A stretch of DNA of 64,000 nucleotides from Lachnospiraceae bacterium (GCA_022652545.1 JALCRM010000001.1:186001-250000); one strand, 5' to 3'. Positions 35,440 through 44,570 are shown, numbered from the stretch's first letter. Notes: generated from the letters alone by a model not told the origin. Numbers and translations: made by a program.

Positions 35440-36367
35440 GCAGATCGTCAAGAGCATACCCGGACTCGGCAGCGCCGTTTCCTCTCTGAAATGGCGCGAG
35501 CGCAGGGTCTCGTACGGGCCGGAAAATCCGGACCGCACTTTTTATGTGATCAGGCGGCATGCCGAACACGGGGGACTTTTCTCCTTCGTGTCGACGAACC
35601 TGGGAGCGGTGGAGGAAGCGGTCTCCAAAGGCTATACGCCGGTGATCGACATGATGAACAGCCCGAATCCCATGCTGCGGCCGGACGAAGTCGGCCGCGT
35701 CAACGCCTGGGAGGACTATTTCCTGCAGCCGTGCGGCTTTTCCCTGCAGGACATCGCCAGGTCAAAACACGTGATCCTGGGCAGCATAGAGCCTCCCGCG
35801 CGTTTTCCGGACTACGATATGATGGAAGATCCGGCAGAGCTGGCAGGATGGCAGCAGAGCGCACACAGGTACCTGAAGCTGCAGCCGGCACTGAAGCAGC
35901 AGGCGGACCGCTGGTATGCCGATACCTTCGGCGGAAGCCGGGTCCTCGGCGTACTGTGCCGCGGGACCGATTACGTGCAGAAAAAGCCTTACCGCCACCC
36001 GGTACAGCCGGATACGGAAAGCGTGATCGAAAAGTGCCGCGAGGTGATGGCAGCGCAGAAGTGCGAATCTGTCTATCTCGCCACGGAAGACGAGGAGATC
36101 TGGGAACGTTTCGGGGAAGCCTTCGGCGACATTGTACACAGCTTCCAGAAGCACCGGTTCCGTACGCAGCAGGGACAGAACATCAACGATGTGGGCAACG
36201 GGATACTCGGACCCAGGGAGCGGAATACGGAGTATCTGATCTCCGTCGCGGTACTGTCGGACTGCACCTGTCTCACCGCAGGCGCGGCGAGCGGGACCTA
36301 CGGCGCGCTGCTCCTCACGAAGGGCTATGAATATCAGTATGTCTTCTGCCTCGGCAGATACCTGTAG
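35426..36367 (+). CDS. fucosyltransferase-fold protein (O-FucT/GT23-like)
   Basis: The protein has 313 residues and no membrane segment. VLGVLCRGTDYVQKKPYRHPVQPDTESVIEKCREVM, then CESVYLATEDEEIWERFGEAFGD and LTAGAASGTYGALLLTKGYEYQYVFCLG, follow the GDP-binding half of GT23/O-fucosyltransferase-type proteins (the R-G-T-D-Y block, then the ATED block). The N-terminal half is divergent. Assignment to a GDP-sugar transferase is reasonable; fucose specificity is a guess strengthened by the GT10 gene two genes on. It overlaps the previous gene by 14 bases. Confidence 0.6.
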   Translation: MEDIKQIVKSIPGLGSAVSSLKWRERRVSYGPENPDRTFYVIRRHAEHGGLFSFVSTNLGAVEEAVSKGYTPVIDMMNSPNPMLRPDEVGRVNAWEDYFLQPCGFSLQDIARSKHVILGSIEPPARFPDYDMMEDPAELAGWQQSAHRYLKLQPALKQQADRWYADTFGGSRVLGVLCRGTDYVQKKPYRHPVQPDTESVIEKCREVMAAQKCESVYLATEDEEIWERFGEAFGDIVHSFQKHRFRTQQGQNINDVGNGILGPRERNTEYLISVAVLSDCTCLTAGAASGTYGALLLTKGYEYQYVFCLGRYL

Positions 36368-36376
36368 GAGCGGCGC

Positions 36377-37591
36377 ATGGTGAACGCGATCTATCTGACA
36401 TCCAGGATCTATCCGATGAACAACGGAGGCACTCTGCACGACTACGGAAACTGCACCTTTCTTTCCGGTCTGCTGCGCCTGACCGTTTTTTCCTGTCTCG
36501 ATCCGTCCGCCGACCGGGCCGCGGCGCAGGCACGCTTCAGGGACGAACCGTTTGCCTCGGAGTTCTGCACCCGTCCGGACCGCGCGCATTCCATGGAGTA
36601 TGTCCGTGCGAGGCTCCGTCTCATCGAGCCGGTCGACACCGACCTGTACCGGAGGATCGAACAGCTTGCGGAGAGGGAACGCACGGGGATCGTCTTTTTT
36701 ACGCTGAAGATGAGCCTGTATGCGGAAAAACTGAAGGCGGCGCACCCGGCCCTGCACCTGATCTGCATCTCACACAACAGCGAGTACGTCAACATACGGG
36801 ACGATCTGAAAAAATACGATACATCGCGCGGAACGGGGCGCCTCAGGCACTTCTCCAAAATGCTGCGGGCACGGTTCTTCGAAGCGCAGGAGAAAAAGGC
36901 ACTTTCGGAATCCGATTTCGTGTTCAGCATATCGGAGAACGACAGCAGGCGCCTTTCCTCCCACTACGGGATCCCCGCCGCCCGCTTTGTCACCTGCAAG
37001 CCGATGATCCGCTTCCACAGCCCGAGGGGAGACGCCGATTCAAGGACATACCGCCACAGCCTGCTCATCGTCGGCAACATGAACTGGTATCCTACAGCTG
37101 CCGGTGCCGTGCGCTTTGCAAAGGAGATCTTCCCTGCACTGCTTGCGGAGGATCCGCAGCTGCGCCTGTACATCGTGGGCGCAAACCCGGCGCCGGAAGT
37201 GCAGGCGCTTGCGGGCGGCGGGGCAGACAGCCCGGTCATCGTCACGGGCTTCGTGCAGGACGTCGACGAATATTATGAGAAATGCGATATTGCCGTGGTG
37301 CCTGTCCTTACCGGGACCGGTGCCAAGATCAAGGTGCTGGAAGCGCTGGGAAAACATATCCCGGCGGTGCTTACCGCTTATGCGGCGGAGGACTATCCCG
37401 GGTCGGAGACCTGCGCGCACGTCGCCCCGGCCTTTGCGGATCTGCTCCCGCAGACCCTTTCCCTGATGCGGGAGGAAGCGGAGCGCATACGCACGGAAAG
37501 AGCGGAAGAGCAGTACTACAGGGAGTATATGTCTGACAGCGCGTCGGTGCGCGCCTGTATCAGGCGGATCACAGAGGCGGCCGATGAGTGA
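36377..37591 (+). CDS. glycosyltransferase family 4-like
   Basis: The protein has 404 residues, preceded by AGGAG. N-terminal AIYLTSRIYPMNNGGTLHDYG resembles the acceptor domain of GT4 enzymes. The donor domain has LLIVGNMNWYPTAAGAVRFAKEI, LRLYIVGANPAPEVQALA, VTGFVQDVDEYYEKCDIAVVPVLTGTGAKIKVLEALGKHIPAVLT, in which KVLEALG is the EX7E-type donor loop. It overlaps the GT10 gene by eight bases. The donor is unknown. Confidence 0.86.
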   Translation: MVNAIYLTSRIYPMNNGGTLHDYGNCTFLSGLLRLTVFSCLDPSADRAAAQARFRDEPFASEFCTRPDRAHSMEYVRARLRLIEPVDTDLYRRIEQLAERERTGIVFFTLKMSLYAEKLKAAHPALHLICISHNSEYVNIRDDLKKYDTSRGTGRLRHFSKMLRARFFEAQEKKALSESDFVFSISENDSRRLSSHYGIPAARFVTCKPMIRFHSPRGDADSRTYRHSLLIVGNMNWYPTAAGAVRFAKEIFPALLAEDPQLRLYIVGANPAPEVQALAGGGADSPVIVTGFVQDVDEYYEKCDIAVVPVLTGTGAKIKVLEALGKHIPAVLTAYAAEDYPGSETCAHVAPAFADLLPQTLSLMREEAERIRTERAEEQYYREYMSDSASVRACIRRITEAADE

Positions 37592-38588
37592 ACTGACCGA
37601 ATACATGAAGGCCTGCAAGAGGATCCTGCAGCAGGACAGGCCGAAACAGCCTGCGGAGTGGGACGGCATCTCCTATGTCAACTGGTGGGACGGGGCAGCG
37701 GAGGAAATGTGGTTCTCGCGCTTCCTTTCGCACCGGCTGCCGGACCGCACGAAAAATGTGCGCTTTTACAGTGTATTCGGCCCGAGAAGGCGCCTGCACG
37801 ACGGCTTCCGCGGGGCCAGGATCTTTTATTCCGGAGAGAATGTGGAGCCGGGGCGCCTCTGCAAGAATGTGCGCATGAACAGAAGGAGCGCGCTGTATTT
37901 TTACGGCCACAGGGTCAGGACCTACGGCGACTATGCGCTGCCGCTCATGGATCTCTCCCTTGGATTCGGACACCGGACGGAGGACAATTACCTTCGCTTT
38001 CCGGAGTGGATCCCTTTCACGTTTGAACCGGAAAGCGGTCCCCGGGAGGTCAGGGAGCGCGTGGCGCAGATCAACGCTGCCATGCCCCGCAGCGACGCCG
38101 CGGGGGCCCTGCTCCTTGCAAGCCACGACGATTTCGGGACCCGGACCAGCATCGCCGACGGCCTGACCGGCATCCTCGACATTACCTACGGCGGGAAATT
38201 CCGCAACAATTCGAATGCCCTGAAAACGCGGTTTGAAGACGACAAGCTGCGCTATCTCCGCACGTTCCGCTTCAATATCTGCCCGGAGAACACCGACACG
38301 GAGGGATACTGCACGGAAAAACTGTTCGATTCCTTCCGCACCGGCACGATACCTGTCTACAACGGTTCGCACAACGATCCGGAGCCGGGACTCGTCAACA
38401 GGGATGCGGTGGTCTTCTGGGATTTTGACGGAGACAATGCGGAAAGCATCCGCCTCATCAGGGAACTGGATGCTGACGACAGGAAAAGAGAGCGGTTTCT
38501 GAAACAAACGCGCCTTACGGACGCGGCAGCCGACTATGTCTGTGAGGAACTGGAACAGCTGAAGGAAAGGATAAGGGCGCTCACATGA
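37584..38588 (+). CDS. GT10 family alpha-1,3-fucosyltransferase-like protein
   Basis: The protein has 334 residues. The signature block FRFNICPENTDTEGYCTEKLFDSFRTGTIPVYNGSHNDPE (~229-268) is the conserved alpha-1,3/4-fucosyltransferase motif that binds GDP-fucose. Upstream are FYSGENVEPG and KNNSNALKTRF-like FRNNSNALKTRFEDDKLRYL, also family features. There is no membrane anchor. With the GT11 gene at 21518, this suggests a fucosylated glycan with both alpha-1,2 and alpha-1,3 branches. ATGA overlaps the next gene. Confidence 0.88.
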   Translation: MSELTEYMKACKRILQQDRPKQPAEWDGISYVNWWDGAAEEMWFSRFLSHRLPDRTKNVRFYSVFGPRRRLHDGFRGARIFYSGENVEPGRLCKNVRMNRRSALYFYGHRVRTYGDYALPLMDLSLGFGHRTEDNYLRFPEWIPFTFEPESGPREVRERVAQINAAMPRSDAAGALLLASHDDFGTRTSIADGLTGILDITYGGKFRNNSNALKTRFEDDKLRYLRTFRFNICPENTDTEGYCTEKLFDSFRTGTIPVYNGSHNDPEPGLVNRDAVVFWDFDGDNAESIRLIRELDADDRKRERFLKQTRLTDAAADYVCEELEQLKERIRALT

Positions 38589-39742
38589 AAATACTGATCG
38601 TGCGCACTTTCCCCGGCAGACTGGATCCGAAGGCCTACAACGTGCAGGAGACGGGACTTGCAAAAGCCCTTGTGCGCGCAGGGCACAGCTGCGGCATCGT
38701 GTTTTACAACGGGCGCTCCCCCTCGGAAGAAGAGAGGATGCCCGAAGGCTATACGGTGTACCGGATGCAGGGCCGCAATTTTCTGAAGAACGGTATCATG
38801 CCCGGGATCGACGAACTCTGCAGGGATTACGATGTGGTCCAGGTGCATGAGTACGACCAGATCCAGAGCTGGCGTCTCTATGCGGGCCGCAGCGGCATAC
38901 CCGCCGTCATTTACCACGGGCCTTACTACGATGCGTTCAACAGGGGATACAACCTTAAATGCGCGGCTTTCGACAGGCTGTACCTGCCGCGCGGCAGGAA
39001 AGGCTGGCAAAACACGCCCTGTCTGGCCAAGAGTCCGCAGGCGGCGGACTTCCTGCGCACGAAGGGTTTCCGGAACGTCGTGCCGGTCGGCGTGGGACTG
39101 GACACTTCTCCGTTCGGAACGGAAGGGACCGCGCTGCGTGCGCCCCGCGGTTCCGGGACTGTCGAGATCCTGTATGCGGGAAAGATAGAAGCGCGCAGGA
39201 ACACGCTTTTTCTCGCGGAAGTGCTGAAAAAGGTCGCGGCAGGAAGCCGGGACGTGCACTTTACGATCGTCGGGAAGGGAGAGGGAAAGTACGCGGAAGA
39301 AGCCGGGGAGGCACTGCGTCCTCTCGAGGAGAAAGGTGTCCTTACGCGTCGCGCTTCGGTGCCGCAGGAAGAAATGGGCGCGCTTTACCGCAGTACGGAT
39401 ATTTTCCTTTTTCCGTCAAACTACGAGATCTTCGGAATGGTGCTGCTGGAGGCGATGTATTTCGGCTGCGCCGTCGTTTCAAGCTGCAACGGAGGCGCGT
39501 CGACGCTGATCGGGGACGGCGGGAACGGCATCGTGCTGAAGGATTTCGATGCTGCCGTGTGGGCGGAGCAGGTGCTGGCGCTGGCGGCGGACCCGGAAAG
39601 AAGGAATGCGATGTCGGCGGCCGCGCAGGCTGAGATCAGGGAACATTTCACATGGGATGCCCTGGCGCCTGTTTTTCTTGAGACTTACCGCGAAGCAGCC
39701 GGCGGTAAAGCTCCAGATGCCGGTCCGTCATCTCCTCGATAG
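38585..39742 (+). CDS. glycosyltransferase family 4
   Basis: The protein has 385 residues. MKILIVRTFPGRLDPKAYNVQETGLAKALVRAGHSC and VQVHEYDQI form the acceptor side. ILYAGKIEARRNTLFLAEVL, HFTIVGKGEGKYAEEAG and FLFPSNYEIFGMVLLEAMYFGCAVVSSCNGGASTLIGDGGNG give the donor side with the EX7E motif (EIFGMVLLE). Its last 95 bases overlap, tail to tail, the end of the minus-strand GT4 gene. It is the last gene of the left half of the locus. Confidence 0.9.
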   Translation: MKILIVRTFPGRLDPKAYNVQETGLAKALVRAGHSCGIVFYNGRSPSEEERMPEGYTVYRMQGRNFLKNGIMPGIDELCRDYDVVQVHEYDQIQSWRLYAGRSGIPAVIYHGPYYDAFNRGYNLKCAAFDRLYLPRGRKGWQNTPCLAKSPQAADFLRTKGFRNVVPVGVGLDTSPFGTEGTALRAPRGSGTVEILYAGKIEARRNTLFLAEVLKKVAAGSRDVHFTIVGKGEGKYAEEAGEALRPLEEKGVLTRRASVPQEEMGALYRSTDIFLFPSNYEIFGMVLLEAMYFGCAVVSSCNGGASTLIGDGGNGIVLKDFDAAVWAEQVLALAADPERRNAMSAAAQAEIREHFTWDALAPVFLETYREAAGGKAPDAGPSSPR

Positions 39743-40793
39743 AATAACGCGCGCGGACATATGCGGAGATCTGCCGGCGGTCGTAGCTTTCATAGCCGGA
39801 GATCATGCGGTCCAGGCAGTCCGCAAGGCTCTGCGGGTCTCCGGCCTTAAAGAGCAGGCCGAGGCCGGGGGCGGAGAGGATCTCAGCCGGGCCTTCGAGG
39901 TCGGAGGCAATGCAGGGGAGCCCTGTCGCCAGAGCTTCCACCAGCGCGATGCCGAAGCCTTCGTAGCGGGAGGGCAGCACAAAAATATCCGCCGCGGCGA
40001 GGAAAGCTCCGATATCGTCCACGCTGCCGAGAAAATGCACGCGGTCTTCCAGATGTTTTGACCGGACGCTTTCCTGCAGGGAACGGAAGGCCTCTTCCTG
40101 CCCTTTGGCCGCGGCACCCGCAAAGTCACAGCGCAGGGCCGGGTACCTTTCGGCCAGCAGGGCGATCGCATCGAGCAGGACGTCCTGTCCTTTTTTTTTC
40201 GGGAAAACACGGGCCACGTTTACGACCCGGATGGCATCCCGCTCGCGCAGAGGCGGCCGGGAGGGACGATCGCAATATTGGAATTTATGCGTGTTTATGG
40301 CATTATATATGGTAATGACGCGGGCCGGATCCATGTGTCTTGTCAGGATCTCCGTCCGCACCGATTCCGAGATCGCGATCGTCTCGGAGCAGAGCCGGTT
40401 GGCGAGGAAGATCTTGGCCCCGGAATAAGAGGAATAATTGCCGCTGTCGTGCACCGTGTTGAGGATGGCAAGGCGCGGATGGAAGAGCTTCGCGGTGAGG
40501 GAAAACAGCACGCAGTTGATGCCCTGGCAGTGCAGGATGTCGATGCGGTATCTGCCGACAGCGTCGGAAAGCGCCTTCATCGTGCGGGGGGAGAACTTCG
40601 AGCCTGCCGCGCGGCGTAGCCGCAGAACCGTCACCTCCGGGGAAAGCCGGGATAACAGGGACTCCGTGATGTCGTCGTTGATGACACACAGGTAAATGTG
40701 CTGCCCCCGTCCTGCCATACAGGCGGAGAGGTCGATCAGAAGGCGCTCTATGCCTCCCGTATTGAAGGAAAAGATCAGATACATGATATTCAT
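39648..40793 (-). CDS. glycosyltransferase family 4, the only minus-strand gene in the glycan locus
   Basis: The protein has 381 residues. MNIMYLIFSFNTGGIERLLIDLSACMAGRGQHIYLC is a textbook GT4 opening (GGxER). AISESVRTEIL, VNVARVFPKKKGQDVLLDAIALLAERYPALRCDFAG, and FVLPSRYEGFGIALVEALATGLPCIASDLEGPAEIL (EX7E as EGFGIALVE) complete it. ATG 40793 is seven bases downstream of a TAAAAT -10-like element, and no SD is visible, so the message may be leaderless. ATG 40784 is an alternative start. It faces the upstream GT4 gene tail to tail. Confidence 0.9.
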   Translation of the reverse strand: MNIMYLIFSFNTGGIERLLIDLSACMAGRGQHIYLCVINDDITESLLSRLSPEVTVLRLRRAAGSKFSPRTMKALSDAVGRYRIDILHCQGINCVLFSLTAKLFHPRLAILNTVHDSGNYSSYSGAKIFLANRLCSETIAISESVRTEILTRHMDPARVITIYNAINTHKFQYCDRPSRPPLRERDAIRVVNVARVFPKKKGQDVLLDAIALLAERYPALRCDFAGAAAKGQEEAFRSLQESVRSKHLEDRVHFLGSVDDIGAFLAAADIFVLPSRYEGFGIALVEALATGLPCIASDLEGPAEILSAPGLGLLFKAGDPQSLADCLDRMISGYESYDRRQISAYVRARYSIEEMTDRHLELYRRLLRGKSQEKQAPGHPM

Positions 40794-40821
40794 GAGGTTT
40801 ATTTTACTACCTGGATATGCC

Positions 40822-40836
40822 CCGGCACAATGCCGG
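40822..40836. other. palindrome in the divergent gap
   Basis: CCGGCA-CAA-TGCCGG sits between the divergent starts at 40793 and 40865. It could be an operator or an RNA hairpin in the ABC-transporter leader. Confidence 0.35.
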
Positions 40837-40864
40837 CTGTAATGCAGGCGGAGCGGAGAGTGCG

Positions 40865-42610
40865 ATGGACGAGCTCAGGAAGCTGAATTATATTTTCACA
40901 AAGAAGCAGAAGCAGGAGAGCCTGCGGCTGTTTTTCATCATCGTCATCGGGACGGTGTTCGAACTGCTCGGCGTTTCCACGGTCATGCCGGTCATCAACG
41001 CGATCACGGATCCGCAGAAGCTGCTGCAGAAGCCTATGTACAGAGCCGTCTACGACGGCCTGGGACTGAAAAACACGACGCAGCTCATCCTCCTGCTGAT
41101 CGGCCTCCTGATCGCCGTCTATCTCATCAAGAACTTCTACCTGATCTTCATGTACCGCCAGCAGTATAAATACATCTACTCCAACATGCGCATGCTTTCG
41201 ACCAAGATGATGCGCTGCTACCTCGACCAGCCGTACAGCTTCCACACCCGCAAGAACAGCTCCGAACTGCTGCGCAACATCAACCAGGACACCGCGGACT
41301 TTTTCGGCACGATACAGGCGTTTGTCCTGCTCTTTACCGAGAGTCTCGTCGTGGCGGTGCTGGTCATCTACCTTGCGATCAAGGACAAATCGATCACGGC
41401 GGCAGTGGGCGTCATCATGCTCATCCTGATCCTGCTTTTCCGGAAGACCTATAAGACGAGGCTGCTGAAGATGGGCGAGAAGAACCGCCACTACGAAGCA
41501 GAGGTCAACAAGTGGGTACAGCAGGCCTTCGGCGGGATCAAGGAAGTGAAGGTCATGAACAAGGAAGACTTCTTTTATGACCGCTATGACGCGGCTTACC
41601 AGGGCAGGGTGCGCAGCGAATACACCTACCACACCATGACCACGCTGCCGAAGCCGGTCATCGAAGCCGCCTGCATGTGTTCGCTCCTTGGGGCGATCGC
41701 GATCAAGCTGATGCGGGGCGTGGATCCCACCTATTTTGTGCCGACCATTTCGATCTTTGCCGTGGCGGCCTACCGGCTGCTGCCTTCCTTCAACCGCATC
41801 ACCGAATACATGGGGACGATCGCCTACCAGAAGCCGGCCATCAATGCGATCTACAAGGACCTGAAGGAGATCGACGAGCTCAACGCCCGGAAAAAGGAAG
41901 AGGGCGCGGATGACGGGCAGAAGCTGTCGCTGAATGCGTGTATCCGCATCAGCCATCTTTCCTTCCACTATCCGGACTCGGAAAAAAAGATCCTCGACGA
42001 TGTTTCCTTTGACATTCCCAAAAATATTTCGGTGGCGTTCATCGGCAAGTCGGGCGCCGGCAAGACCACCCTGGCCGACCTGATCATGGGCGTGCTGGAT
42101 CCCACGGGAGGCGAGATCCTGGCGGACGGCACGCCGATCCTGGCCCATCTGCGCGCGTGGCACCATACGATCGGCTATATCCCGCAGAACATTTACCTGA
42201 TGGACGACACGATCGCGAACAACATCACGTTCGGCGTTCCGAGCGGTGACGTGGATGAAAAGAAGCTGCGGCGCGCCGTTGAAAGGGCACAGCTGTCCGA
42301 CTTCATCAGGGAACTGCCGGATGGCCTGGAAACGCCGGTGGGAGAGCGCGGTGTGCGTCTCTCCGGCGGGCAGAGGCAGCGTATCGCGATCGCGCGGGCA
42401 CTTTACAATGAGCCGGATGTCCTCATCCTCGACGAAGCCACCAGCGCACTCGACAACGAGACGGAGAAAGCGGTCATGGACGCCATCGATGCGCTGCACG
42501 GCGAAATGACGCTGATCATCATTGCCCACCGGCTCTCCACGATCCAGAACTGCGATGTGATCTATACGATAGGCGACGGCAGGGCAGTACCGGGGAAAGC
42601 AGATGCGTAA
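40865..42610 (+). CDS. ABC-type exporter of the lipid-linked oligosaccharide flippase type (paralogue 2)
   Basis: The protein has 581 residues from ATG 40865, with GGAGAG upstream. GTVFELLGVSTVMPVINAITDPQKLLQ parallels the start of the protein at 17580. The ATPase half holds GKSGAGKTT (~395), YIPQNIYLMDDTI, VRLSGGQRQR, LILDEATSALDNETE and IAHRLSTIQ. The whole architecture is a half-size exporter acting as a homodimer. It heads the right half of the glycan locus, followed by a GT-C-like gene with an eight-base overlap. Translocation of a second type of lipid-linked glycan is a fair hypothesis. Confidence 0.85.
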   Translation: MDELRKLNYIFTKKQKQESLRLFFIIVIGTVFELLGVSTVMPVINAITDPQKLLQKPMYRAVYDGLGLKNTTQLILLLIGLLIAVYLIKNFYLIFMYRQQYKYIYSNMRMLSTKMMRCYLDQPYSFHTRKNSSELLRNINQDTADFFGTIQAFVLLFTESLVVAVLVIYLAIKDKSITAAVGVIMLILILLFRKTYKTRLLKMGEKNRHYEAEVNKWVQQAFGGIKEVKVMNKEDFFYDRYDAAYQGRVRSEYTYHTMTTLPKPVIEAACMCSLLGAIAIKLMRGVDPTYFVPTISIFAVAAYRLLPSFNRITEYMGTIAYQKPAINAIYKDLKEIDELNARKKEEGADDGQKLSLNACIRISHLSFHYPDSEKKILDDVSFDIPKNISVAFIGKSGAGKTTLADLIMGVLDPTGGEILADGTPILAHLRAWHHTIGYIPQNIYLMDDTIANNITFGVPSGDVDEKKLRRAVERAQLSDFIRELPDGLETPVGERGVRLSGGQRQRIAIARALYNEPDVLILDEATSALDNETEKAVMDAIDALHGEMTLIIIAHRLSTIQNCDVIYTIGDGRAVPGKADA

Positions 42611-44543
42611 AAAGGCAGGATACATTTCGGCAGCCATCCTTCTTACCGTATTCGTGCTGCTGTGGTTCGGACGTGCGTGGAAAGGCGGGACGGGCTATGC
42701 GGTGACGGCCGTGGAAACGGAAGACCGCACGTTTACGGCCACCTTTGACACGCTGTACAGGATCAGTGTCTGCAGCGGCGACGTTTCCCTGTACGGACAA
42801 AACAGGACCGCAGACCTTACGGTCGTGATCAGGGACAGCGGAGGAAAGCCCTGCGGCACGCTGCAAAGCAGCGGCGCAGCCATTCACGCGGACGGATATT
42901 CTGACCCGGACCAGACCGGTTTCCGGGGTTTTCCGGTGCAGCTGGAAGCAGGCGGGCAGTACACGCTCGAGTGCACCGTGACGGATGACAGCGGCATCGA
43001 CGCCGGGGAGCTGACTTTCCTGCTGTACGGCAGGCAGGCGGACCGTTCGGCAGCGGGACGGGCGCTTATGGCGGCCGCGGCCCTTCTGCTCCTTGGCTGT
43101 ATGTTTTTCATGTACAGAGAAGCGCCGGGCCGGAGCGGAGCTGACGGATACCGCACCGCCGCGGTACTTTTCACGCCGGTCTTTTTCCTGCTTCTGCTGC
43201 TGTACCTGCCATCTGTGCCGATGTTTACGGCACCGCAGGAACGCAGCGCCTTTGCGCAGGAATATGCGCTGTCGAACGCTTTTACGGGGCGGCCTGTTTC
43301 GGATACGGACGGTCTTGTCTATGTAGACGAGAGCGGGATACGCTTTAACGATTCCTTCAGCTACGGCCTGCCGCTGGACCGGTTCTGGTTCAGCGGGGGA
43401 GGAAGTGTACGTATGCCGGACAGGGTGAGTGCCCTGTACAGCCTGCTCACGGGCACGGATCCGGTGACGGATCTGCTCTGCGTGCCCGGCGCGCTGCTCC
43501 TCTCGCTGCTGCGGCTGCTGAAGGCTCCCTACCAGGCGATGATGCTTTCCGTACGCATATTGCATGCAGTCCTCACCTGGATGATCGCGTGTTTTGCCAT
43601 CCGTACCTGCCTGAAAGCGGGCAGGCCCCGTGCCGCGATGTTTGCGGAAGGCATGTTCCTGCTACCTTCGGTGATGACAGGCGCACTTTCCTATACCGGG
43701 TCGGGGATCCTGCTGGCCCTGTGTACGCTGTATGCAGCCTGCTGTCTGCAGGCCGTGCAGCAGGGCAATGCGGAGGCCTGCGCGGCGCTGCCTGCGGCCG
43801 GACGCCGGTATGCCCGGACGGCGATCCTGCTGCTTGCGGCAGCCGTTTTCGTCCGCTATGACCTGGCGGTGCTGCTGCCGCTGTTCCTCGCGATCCCGGA
43901 CGGATGTTCCGTGAAAGGCGGGAGAGCGGAGAAAAAACTGTCCGCAGCGGCGGTCTGCGCTGAGGCTGCAGTCCTTTTTCTGTACAGACAGGGCCGGCTT
44001 GCCGGGCTCCCTGCTTCGGCAGGCGGCAGCCTCTGTAGGGGCGGCTTGAAGCAATGGGGGAAAGCTGTCCTGAATACGCTGTTTATGCGCGGAGATGTCT
44101 GGTTCCGCGGAAGTGTCGTAAACGCCTTTTTCATTGACTCCCGGGAGAGGATACTGACGGTCGTCATCCTGCTTTTCCTGCTGCTGTATCTGCGCAGCCG
44201 TGTGGGTACCGGCAGCAGGTGCCGTAAGGTCGCCGGCGGTTGCCGGGGCAGCGGAAGCCGGCAGACCGGCGGGTATACGGGAAAATTAGCGGCGGCGGCC
44301 GCCGGAGGGGTTCTGCTCCTTCTTACGGAGACGGTCTTTTCTTCGCAGGGCGGCGCGGAGGGAACGCTGATCCGGGGGATCACGGGAGCGGACTTCCTGC
44401 CGTATCTGCTGCTGCCTTTCGGAGCGGGAAGGCTGCCGGAAGCAGGCGGCGGCACAGCGTCCGGTGCGCCGGACGGAACAGATCGGATCCTCGGTGTCAT
44501 CGCTGTGCTTTCGGCCGTTACAGCCCTGTACCAACTGACATAG
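42603..44543 (+). CDS. DUF2142-like polytopic membrane protein, putative GT-C
   Basis: The protein has 646 residues. An N-terminal helix is followed by an extracytoplasmic domain, predicted beta-rich (TFDTLYRISVCSGDVSLYGQNRTADLTVVIRDSGGKP to LTFLLYGRQ), and then by many membrane segments. This matches the plan of the 29239 protein. The usual PDEPxH block is replaced here by PMFTAPQERSAFAQEYALSNAF, so the key acid residue may be the Glu of PQER, or the protein may be inactive. A long hydrophilic insertion rich in G/R/S lies near residue 545. The function is inferred only. Confidence 0.62.
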   Translation: MRKKAGYISAAILLTVFVLLWFGRAWKGGTGYAVTAVETEDRTFTATFDTLYRISVCSGDVSLYGQNRTADLTVVIRDSGGKPCGTLQSSGAAIHADGYSDPDQTGFRGFPVQLEAGGQYTLECTVTDDSGIDAGELTFLLYGRQADRSAAGRALMAAAALLLLGCMFFMYREAPGRSGADGYRTAAVLFTPVFFLLLLLYLPSVPMFTAPQERSAFAQEYALSNAFTGRPVSDTDGLVYVDESGIRFNDSFSYGLPLDRFWFSGGGSVRMPDRVSALYSLLTGTDPVTDLLCVPGALLLSLLRLLKAPYQAMMLSVRILHAVLTWMIACFAIRTCLKAGRPRAAMFAEGMFLLPSVMTGALSYTGSGILLALCTLYAACCLQAVQQGNAEACAALPAAGRRYARTAILLLAAAVFVRYDLAVLLPLFLAIPDGCSVKGGRAEKKLSAAAVCAEAAVLFLYRQGRLAGLPASAGGSLCRGGLKQWGKAVLNTLFMRGDVWFRGSVVNAFFIDSRERILTVVILLFLLLYLRSRVGTGSRCRKVAGGCRGSGSRQTGGYTGKLAAAAAGGVLLLLTETVFSSQGGAEGTLIRGITGADFLPYLLLPFGAGRLPEAGGGTASGAPDGTDRILGVIAVLSAVTALYQLT

Positions 44544-44561
44544 CCAGGTCCGGGCAGGACA

Positions 44562-44570
44562 TGCTATAAT
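44562..44570 (+). promoter_or_regulatory. extended -10 promoter inside the glycan locus
   Basis: TGCTATAAT is a perfect extended -10. No good -35 is visible. It would start a transcript about 80 bases before ATG 44660, covering the last five genes of the locus. Confidence 0.55.
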
